A stretch of 11,891 nt of DNA from Candidatus Omnitrophota bacterium (GTDB lineage Bacteria; Omnitrophota; Koll11; Gygaellales; Profunditerraquicolaceae): assembly GCA_026387515.1 (NCBI GenBank), contig JAPLLP010000212.1, positions 1 to 11,891 on the forward strand, in the 5' to 3' direction. The position numbers and the translations under genes were made by a program. The notes beneath the pieces were generated by a model that was given only the letters and a program-made list of their open reading frames with translations, did no database searches and was not told where the DNA came from. This document shows, piece after piece, positions 7,564 to 11,891 of the stretch. Numbering within the stretch: position 1 is the first letter of the stretch; each line of letters opens with the position of its first letter.

Positions 7564-8698
7564 TATCATTTTACTCGGATTTACCAGCCTGTTAACAGAT
7601 ATCTCAAGCGAAATGGTTTATCCAATCCTGCCGATTTATCTGGTTACCCGGCTGGGGGCAAGCCCCGCGATACTCGGTTTTATCGAGGGAGTAGCCGAGA
7701 GTTTGGCCAGCCTTGCCAAGATGTTCTCGGGATATTTTTCCGACAAATTCAAGAGCCGTAAGCCCTTTACCATTGCCGGGTATTCCGGTTCCGCGTTGGG
7801 GAAATTTTTTCTCTTTATTTCTTCTAGCTGGTTTTATATTTTATTCGCAAGGGTCATTGACCGTTTGGGTAAAGGCATCCGCACTGCCCCGCGTGACGCC
7901 TTGATCGCCGAGAACGCGAAAGAGAAAAAGACCGGAATGGCCTTTGGCCTGCATCGCGCCATGGATACGTCAGGGGCATGCGTGGGTGTGATCCTGGTTT
8001 ATTTTTTTATTACCCGTTTTAAAGGAGATTTTAAAGACATATTCTTGTTTGCGCTTATACCGGCGTTTTTAGGAGTAATAATTTTATTCCTGGTAAAGGA
8101 AAAAGGCGGGCAGCAGGCAGCCCCTAGCCGTAAGCTGCAGTTTAAATGGGGGGCCCTGGACAAGAGGCTTAAATGGTTCCTTATCTTTACTTTTGTCTTT
8201 ACCCTGGGTAATTCTTCGAATCAATTTTTACTGCTTAGGGCCAAGCAGCTGGGTAATCCCCTGCCCAAGGTTATACTTTTTTATCTTCTCTATAATATAG
8301 TCTATGGTTTAGTAAGTTACCCCGCAGGTAAGCTTTCTGACCGCATCGGAAGGCAGAAGTTATTGGTAGCGGGGTATCTATTTTATGGATTGGTGTATTT
8401 GGGGTTTGCGTTGAATTCCCGCGTGGATGGTTTTTTGCTTTTGTTCGCCGTCTACGGCCTTTATATGGGATTTACCGAAGGCGTAGAAAAGGCTTTTGTT
8501 TCGGATATAGCCCCTGAGAATCTGCGGGCTACCACTATCGGTTTGCATGCCATGTTGGTTGGCGCGGGATTATTACCGGCTTCGCTTCTTGCCGGGGTAT
8601 TATGGAAATTCATGGGAGCAGCAGCCCCTTTTTATTTCGGGGGGTGCATGGGGATAGTTTCCAGTATCGGCCTGTGGTTTATTTTGAAAGGCGTCTAG
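7556..8698 (+). CDS. Major facilitator superfamily transporter
   Basis: This 380-residue integral membrane protein has about 11-12 hydrophobic helices and two copies of the MFS loop motif: GYFSDKFKSRKP (59-70), and GKLSDRIGRQKLL in the second half. Between them, DRLGKGIRTAPRDALIA (about 102-118) is a segment I associate with a family of uncharacterised or drug-efflux-like MFS proteins. Substrate cannot be told from sequence. The ATG overlaps the lnt stop by 8 bp with no clear ribosome binding site, which suggests translational coupling at the end of the prfB-secA-lnt run. It ends tail-to-tail with the cation transporter on the other strand, the two stops sharing CTAG. The first residues are hydrophobic and lack a cleavable signal, as usual for MFS proteins. 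Confidence 0.9.
   Translation: MFNIILLGFTSLLTDISSEMVYPILPIYLVTRLGASPAILGFIEGVAESLASLAKMFSGYFSDKFKSRKPFTIAGYSGSALGKFFLFISSSWFYILFARVIDRLGKGIRTAPRDALIAENAKEKKTGMAFGLHRAMDTSGACVGVILVYFFITRFKGDFKDIFLFALIPAFLGVIILFLVKEKGGQQAAPSRKLQFKWGALDKRLKWFLIFTFVFTLGNSSNQFLLLRAKQLGNPLPKVILFYLLYNIVYGLVSYPAGKLSDRIGRQKLLVAGYLFYGLVYLGFALNSRVDGFLLLFAVYGLYMGFTEGVEKAFVSDIAPENLRATTIGLHAMLVGAGLLPASLLAGVLWKFMGAAAPFYFGGCMGIVSSIGLWFILKGV
8695..8698. other. CTAG palindrome shared by two convergent stop codons
   Basis: TAG of the MFS gene (8696-8698, + strand) and TAG of the cation transporter (8697-8695, minus strand) use the same four-base palindrome. No intergenic space remains, so any terminator for either gene must lie inside the other's coding region. 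Confidence 0.95.
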
Positions 8699-9594
8699 GG
8701 TTTGGACGGGGTTTTTTCTTTGGGTTCAACGTGTACCACAACGTCAGTTACTTCCGGGATGTTCTTTTTGATCGCCTCTTCAATGGCATAGGATACCGCG
8801 TGAGCCCTGTCCACATGCATATCCGGAGCCACCTGCACGTGTAGATCGATATAAATATCATCGGGCCTTCCGCGGGAGCGGATCTTGTGGCAGGTCCTCA
8901 CTCCTTTGACCCCCAAGACAATGTCGGCTATTTTCTGGTCATCTAAGATTGCCGCTTCGTCGCAAAGCACCCGCGAGCTCTGGCGGGCTATCTCAAATGC
9001 CTCGTGCGCGATAAAAAGCGCGATCATAATAGTCACGATAGGATCGAGCACTGAGGAAACACCTAGCTTTATCGCCGCCATGGTCACGATGACTGATAAA
9101 GAGGTGAGTATGTCGGCCTTGGTGTGCATGGAATCCGAGATCAGGATATCGCTCTTGAATTCCCTGCCGATTTTAAATTCATAGCGCATGACCAGTATAT
9201 TGATCATCAAGGTAGCGGCCATAACGATAAAGTTGCCTATGTCGATCGTGGGGATCAGGGGTTTAGAGAAGCGCTGGATTCCCTGCTGTACTAATTCAAA
9301 AGCGACTAGGAAAAGCAGCGCGGCTATGCCTAAAGAGAAGAAGGTTTCGTATTTCTTGTGGCCATAGGGGTGTTCTTTGTCTTTGGGCTGGCAGGCGAGG
9401 AATATTCCGATTAGCCCGACTATATTGGAGGTACCGTCAGAAAAAGAGTGGAAGCCGTCCGCGGTCATACTTACGCAGTGGCTTAAGATTCCATAGATGA
9501 GCTTGGCGCAGGCTACTGCCCAGTTGAGCACCAGTATCCATAGTAATACCTGCCTGATTTTTTTATAATGCGTTTCTGCGGATATCCCATCCAT
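8695..9594 (-). CDS. Cation diffusion facilitator (CDF) metal efflux transporter
   Basis: This 299-residue protein fits the YiiP/FieF/CzcD type of proton-coupled divalent metal exporters. Membrane helix 2 carries DGFHSFSD (H49, D53) and helix 5 carries HTKAD (H157, D161), together a tetrahedral metal site of the HxxxD/HxxxD type usually linked to zinc, though iron or cobalt cannot be excluded. HPYGHKKYE (75-83) in the following cytoplasmic loop is a family signature. The C-terminal cytoplasmic domain (about 210-299) has the expected histidines in DLHVQV and VVHVEP. The start is the only suitable ATG. A consensus promoter places transcription 1-3 nt before it, and no Shine-Dalgarno sequence is present, so the message looks leaderless. 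It is transcribed away from the deacetylase gene, with which it shares the promoter region. Confidence 0.93.
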   Translation of the reverse strand: MDGISAETHYKKIRQVLLWILVLNWAVACAKLIYGILSHCVSMTADGFHSFSDGTSNIVGLIGIFLACQPKDKEHPYGHKKYETFFSLGIAALLFLVAFELVQQGIQRFSKPLIPTIDIGNFIVMAATLMINILVMRYEFKIGREFKSDILISDSMHTKADILTSLSVIVTMAAIKLGVSSVLDPIVTIMIALFIAHEAFEIARQSSRVLCDEAAILDDQKIADIVLGVKGVRTCHKIRSRGRPDDIYIDLHVQVAPDMHVDRAHAVSYAIEEAIKKNIPEVTDVVVHVEPKEKTPSKP

Positions 9595-9602
9595 AACAAA
9601 TA

Positions 9603-9630
9603 ATTATACCCCATTTATTATCCATTTCAA
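9603..9630 (-). promoter_or_regulatory. Promoter of the CDF transporter (leaderless type)
   Basis: Read on the minus strand, TTGAAA (9630-9625, 5/6 match to the -35 box), a 16-nt spacer and a perfect TATAAT (9608-9603) form a strong sigma-70 promoter. The last base of the -10 box is 8 nt from the ATG at 9594, so transcription should begin at about 9597-9595 and leave almost no 5' leader. Confidence 0.75.
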
Positions 9631-9638
9631 ATTATTTA

Positions 9639-9667
9639 TTGAGCTGGTAGGGCGAGTGTGTTAGAAT
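9639..9667 (+). promoter_or_regulatory. Promoter of the PIG-L deacetylase (leaderless type)
   Basis: TTGAGC (9639-9644), an exact 17-nt spacer and TAGAAT (9662-9667) preceded by TG at 9659-9660 give an extended -10 promoter. Predicted transcription start is about 9673-9675 against an ATG at 9677. The -35 boxes of this and the opposite promoter are only 8 bp apart, so the two polymerases may compete. Confidence 0.65.
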
Positions 9668-9676
9668 GCTTCCACA

Positions 9677-11068
9677 ATGTTTAACAGGTTAATTTATACG
9701 GTTATAATTCTATTACTGAGTTCGGTTTCATCCTTAGCTCAACAGCCCGCGGCTATCAATAGCCTGGAGCCGTTTAATAAAGAGGATCGCGTATTGATCC
9801 TGGCTCCCCATCCGGATGACGAAGCCATTGCCTGCGCCGGCGTAATCCAGCAAGCGCTGGCAAGCGGGGCAAAGGTAAGGATAGCATACTTGACCAACGG
9901 TGACCATAATCAGATCGCCTTTATAGTTTATGAAAAAAGGATCACCATGCGCAAGGGAGAATTCATATATATGGGTGAGGTCAGGAGAAAAGAGGCAATA
10001 AAAGCCATGTTGCTATTAGGGTTACAGGAGAGTGACCTGGTGTTTCTCGGCTACCCGGATTTCGGCACCTTTACTATTTTTAACCGGTACTGGCAGGCCA
10101 AAAGGCCGTTTAGTAGCCTTCTCACCCGGATCTCCGCGGTTCCCTATAAAGAAAATTTATCATACCAGGCGCCATATGTGGGGGAGAGCATGCTTAAAGA
10201 TATGGAAAAGGTTTTGTCGGATTTTCGTCCGAACAAGATCTTTGTCTCTCACCCCGCAGACGCTAACGCCGACCATAGGACCTTGTATCTTTTCTTGCAG
10301 ATTGCCTTGCAGGATTTAAAGCAGGAGCTGGCTGCCCCAAAAATATATCCTTATCTAATTCATTGTTTGGGTTGGCCCAGTCCCCGTAATTATCATCCGG
10401 AATTGGCTCTAAGGCCTCCGGAAAAGTTTCAAAATAATCATATAAATTGGAGCGAACTACTATTAAGCCCCGACCAGCTGGAAAAGAAACGCCAGGCTAT
10501 TGTGTGTTATAAGAGCCAGACGGAGACAAGCGGGTTTTATTTGTTATCCTTTGCCCGCGAGAATGAGCTTTTCGGAGATTATGCGGCGATCGATTTAGCC
10601 AGGCAGGGGGCTTCAGAGGGGAAATCTCCTGCGTTCTCCGGTTTCTCTAATATGTTTCAGGATAATCGAGAAGCGCAGGAGCAAGATATAGAGCAGTTAC
10701 CGGGAGACGAAGGCATCGTCAGTTACGCGTTAATGGATAACGTGCTGTTTATCCGTTTTGAAAAAACTAAGGAGCCCGTGCATAGATATAGTATTATGCT
10801 GTACCTGTTTGGATATGCCTCAAAAACCCCTTTTGCCCGTATGCCGAAAATCCGCATTAATGCTAATCAGCATGCCTTTAAGGTGTTTGACGGCAAGAAA
10901 TTAATTAAACCCGATGGTATATCCGTAGAATCGGAAGGCCAGGGGGTTATGCTTAAGATACCGTTATCCATATTGGGTGATCCGGAATTCATACTTACCT
11001 CGATGCGGACCTACGGCGGCATCCTACCGGTGAATACATCAGGGTTCCGCAGGATTGTTATAAAGTAG
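9677..11068 (+). CDS. Secreted PIG-L/LmbE-family N-acetylglucosamine-type deacetylase with C-terminal extension
   Basis: This 463-residue protein begins with a Sec signal peptide (about 1-21, hydrophobic core IYTVIILLLSSVSS, likely cleavage after SLA). The LmbE/PIG-L fold follows. These are zinc hydrolases that remove acetyl groups from N-acetylglucosamine-containing substrates. The first motif is LAPHPDDE (H45, D48 as metal ligands, D47 as likely base) and the second is SHPADANADHR (191-201, H200 the probable third ligand). The stretch between them is long, with a segment around 84-170 that varies in the family. Residues from about 340 to the end form a separate beta-rich domain that I do not recognise with certainty; it may be a carbohydrate-binding-like (CBM9/DOMON-type) sandwich. 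The ATG at 9677 is the only suitable start, since an in-frame TAG lies at 9662, and it lacks a Shine-Dalgarno sequence. The natural substrate is unknown; an extracytoplasmic glycan is likely. Confidence 0.88.
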   Translation: MFNRLIYTVIILLLSSVSSLAQQPAAINSLEPFNKEDRVLILAPHPDDEAIACAGVIQQALASGAKVRIAYLTNGDHNQIAFIVYEKRITMRKGEFIYMGEVRRKEAIKAMLLLGLQESDLVFLGYPDFGTFTIFNRYWQAKRPFSSLLTRISAVPYKENLSYQAPYVGESMLKDMEKVLSDFRPNKIFVSHPADANADHRTLYLFLQIALQDLKQELAAPKIYPYLIHCLGWPSPRNYHPELALRPPEKFQNNHINWSELLLSPDQLEKKRQAIVCYKSQTETSGFYLLSFARENELFGDYAAIDLARQGASEGKSPAFSGFSNMFQDNREAQEQDIEQLPGDEGIVSYALMDNVLFIRFEKTKEPVHRYSIMLYLFGYASKTPFARMPKIRINANQHAFKVFDGKKLIKPDGISVESEGQGVMLKIPLSILGDPEFILTSMRTYGGILPVNTSGFRRIVIK

Positions 11069-11085
11069 ACACCTGGTTTTACTGT

Positions 11086-11116
11086 AACCCCCAATCCTAT
11101 CGGATGGATTGGGGTT
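11086..11116 (+). terminator. Strong hairpin after the deacetylase gene (terminator or leader element)
   Basis: AACCCCCAATCC (11086-11097) pairs with GGATTGGGGTT (11106-11116), giving 11 base pairs with one bulged C around an 8-nt loop. It lies 17 nt after the deacetylase stop. No run of T follows, so it is not a standard intrinsic terminator. It may slow or end transcription, protect the 3' end, or act in the leader of the next gene. Confidence 0.5.
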
Positions 11117-11128
11117 CGCTACTGCGAA
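11115..11128 (+). promoter_or_regulatory. Second hairpin abutting the ribosome binding site
   Basis: TTCGC (11115-11119) and GCGAA (11124-11128) form a perfect 5-bp stem with a TACT loop. Its 5' TT is shared with the preceding hairpin and its final AA overlaps the Shine-Dalgarno AAGGAGG (11127-11133). The two stems cannot both form completely, so they could modulate access of the ribosome to the next gene. No known riboswitch class is recognised. Confidence 0.4.
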
Positions 11129-11137
11129 GGAGGACCT

Positions 11138-11623
11138 ATGTTGGAATTCAAGGCTGTGAAGATCAAAAAACCGGATGAGGTGAATCTTATTTTGGGGCAG
11201 AGCCATTTTATTAAGAGCGTTGAAGATATATATGAGGCGCTGGTAGGGAATGTGCCGCAGATCAAGTTTGGCCTGGCTTTTGTTGAATCTTCGGGCGCCT
11301 GCCTTATAAGGAGCGAAGGTAATGATCCTGAGCTAAAGAAATTAGCCTGTGAAAACGCACTTCTGATCGGGGCCGGCCATAGCTTCATCATCTTTATTAA
11401 TAACGCGTTTCCTATAAATGTCTTAAACGCGCTAAAGGTTGTTCCGGAAGTTTGTTCTATATATTGCGCTACGGCTAATCCGGTAGAGGTTATTGTAGCA
11501 GAGACCGAGTCCGGCAGGGGCGTATTAGGGGTTATTGACGGGGCCAAGCCTAAGGGGATTGAAGATCAGGACGGAGTAGTTTGGCGGAAGGGCTTTTTAC
11601 GTAAGATAGGGTATAAGTTATAA
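11138..11623 (+). CDS. Adenosine-specific kinase family protein
   Basis: This 161-residue cytoplasmic protein matches, nearly end to end, the small family annotated as adenosine-specific kinase (PF04008, with structures from archaea). Recognisable conserved blocks are [11 protein letters not shown] (16-26), [10 protein letters not shown] (44-53), [10 protein letters not shown] (57-66), GAGHSF (78-83), [10 protein letters not shown] (91-100), ATANPVEV (111-118) and [11 protein letters not shown] (125-135), ending in LRKIGYK. The proposed activity is phosphorylation or binding of adenosine, but physiological evidence for the family is thin and I would not rely on it. The start is fixed by AAGGAGG (11127-11133), 4 nt before the ATG. 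Two hairpins lie in the 69-bp gap upstream. Whether the gene has its own promoter or depends on the deacetylase transcript is not clear; I see no convincing -10/-35 pair in the gap. Confidence 0.9.
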   Translation: MLEFKAVKIKKPDEVNLILGQSHFIKSVEDIYEALVGNVPQIKFGLAFVESSGACLIRSEGNDPELKKLACENALLIGAGHSFIIFINNAFPINVLNALKVVPEVCSIYCATANPVEVIVAETESGRGVLGVIDGAKPKGIEDQDGVVWRKGFLRKIGYKL

Positions 11624-11630
11624 TTTTCGC

Positions 11631-11658
11631 TTGCAAATATCCCTGTTTTTGCTATAAT
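11631..11658 (+). promoter_or_regulatory. Promoter for the LpxL-like acyltransferase
   Basis: TTGCAA (11631-11636, 4/6), a 16-nt spacer and a perfect TATAAT (11653-11658) preceded by TG at 11650-11651 form an extended -10 promoter. Predicted start is near 11665, about 11 nt before the ATG at 11676. It begins 8 nt after the upstream gene's stop. Confidence 0.65.
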
Positions 11659-11675
11659 TCTTCTACTAAAGTATA

Positions 11676-11891
11676 ATGGAATTTAAAAAGGTTCGTAAGG
11701 GTCTTTCGTATTTTTTGGGTTGGGTTGCGTTAAGGGTGTGCTCTTTGATAGTTTCGCATATTCCGCAAGGCTGGCTCTATGGTTTTGCCAAGAGCATGGC
11801 TTCTTTGGGGTATGTGTTTGCCCGTAAACAGCGCATTATCGCCCTGAACAGCCTATCTATTGCTTTTGGGGCCGAAAAATCGGAAAAAGAG
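11676..11891 (+). CDS. LpxL/HtrB-like lipid A acyltransferase, N-terminal part (runs off window)
   Basis: An open frame from the ATG at 11676 to the window end gives 72 residues. It has a basic N-terminus (MEFKKVRKG), a hydrophobic segment (about 13-28), then IPQGWLYGFAKSMASLGYVFARKQRIIALNS in outline, resembling the start of late lipid A acyltransferases (LABLATH family: membrane anchor, then a basic region ahead of 'N-L-x-x-A-F'). The catalytic HxxxxD/E motif would lie beyond the window, so it cannot be checked. These enzymes add secondary acyl chains to Kdo2-lipid A at the inner membrane, consistent with a diderm envelope. Only a weak purine stretch (TAAAG, 11667-11671) could act as ribosome binding site. 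An extended -10 promoter lies just upstream. Other membrane acyltransferases of the same superfamily are possible. Confidence 0.72.
   Translation, partial: MEFKKVRKGLSYFLGWVALRVCSLIVSHIPQGWLYGFAKSMASLGYVFARKQRIIALNSLSIAFGAEKSEKE

Noticed and set aside
11119..11547. Minus-strand open frame of 142 codons opposite the adenosine-specific kinase gene
   Set aside because: The + strand product matches a known family along its whole length and has a good ribosome binding site; the antisense product has low-complexity composition and no recognisable motif.
1..11891. CRISPR array, tRNA, rRNA, insertion sequence, prophage or toxin-antitoxin module
   Set aside because: No regularly spaced repeats, no tRNA-like cloverleaf, no transposase or integrase, and intergenic gaps are all under 100 bp.

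Overview
The window (about 11.9 kb, moderate GC) is a stretch of bacterial chromosome. It is dominated by housekeeping and envelope genes, densely packed and almost all on the + strand. Apolipoprotein N-acyltransferase (Lnt), SecA with a C-terminal zinc motif, and the start of a lipid A-type acyltransferase point to a diderm (Gram-negative-type) cell. Gene content and protein style remind me of uncultured PVC-side lineages such as Candidatus Omnitrophota. That placement is an impression, not something I can compute here.

Layout: (1) 1-943, DNA repair: the 3' end of uvrC, which lacks the usual C-terminal HhH module, followed after 7 nt by a minimal O6-alkylguanine-DNA alkyltransferase. (2) 964-2037, a PilT-like secretion ATPase with its own promoter and ribosome binding site; its Walker B glutamate is replaced by asparagine. 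(3) 2066-8698, a tight run: prfB (read through a programmed +1 frameshift at CTT-TGA-C), secA, lnt (interrupted by one in-frame TAA) and an MFS transporter. The junctions after secA and lnt are short overlaps and the prfB-secA gap is 2 nt, which suggests co-transcription and translational coupling. (4) 8695-9594, on the minus strand, a cation diffusion facilitator whose stop codon shares the palindrome CTAG with the MFS stop. (5) 9595-9676, an 82-bp divergent promoter region in which both predicted -10 boxes lie 8-9 nt from the start codons, so both mRNAs look leaderless. (6) 9677-11068, a secreted PIG-L/LmbE-type deacetylase with an extra C-terminal domain. (7) 11138-11623, an adenosine-specific kinase family protein preceded by two adjacent hairpins. 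(8) 11676 to the window end, the start of an LpxL/HtrB-like acyltransferase behind a good promoter.

Functionally, SecA exports proteins, Lnt matures lipoproteins, and the LpxL-like enzyme acylates lipid A, so envelope biogenesis is the common theme; prfB, uvrC and the alkyltransferase are information-processing genes. I see no CRISPR array, tRNA, rRNA, insertion sequence or prophage, and no clear novel defence or mobile system. The points most worth following are the split lnt, the altered PilT-like ATPase, the back-to-back leaderless promoters and the shortened UvrC. No gene-free stretch exceeds 100 bp.
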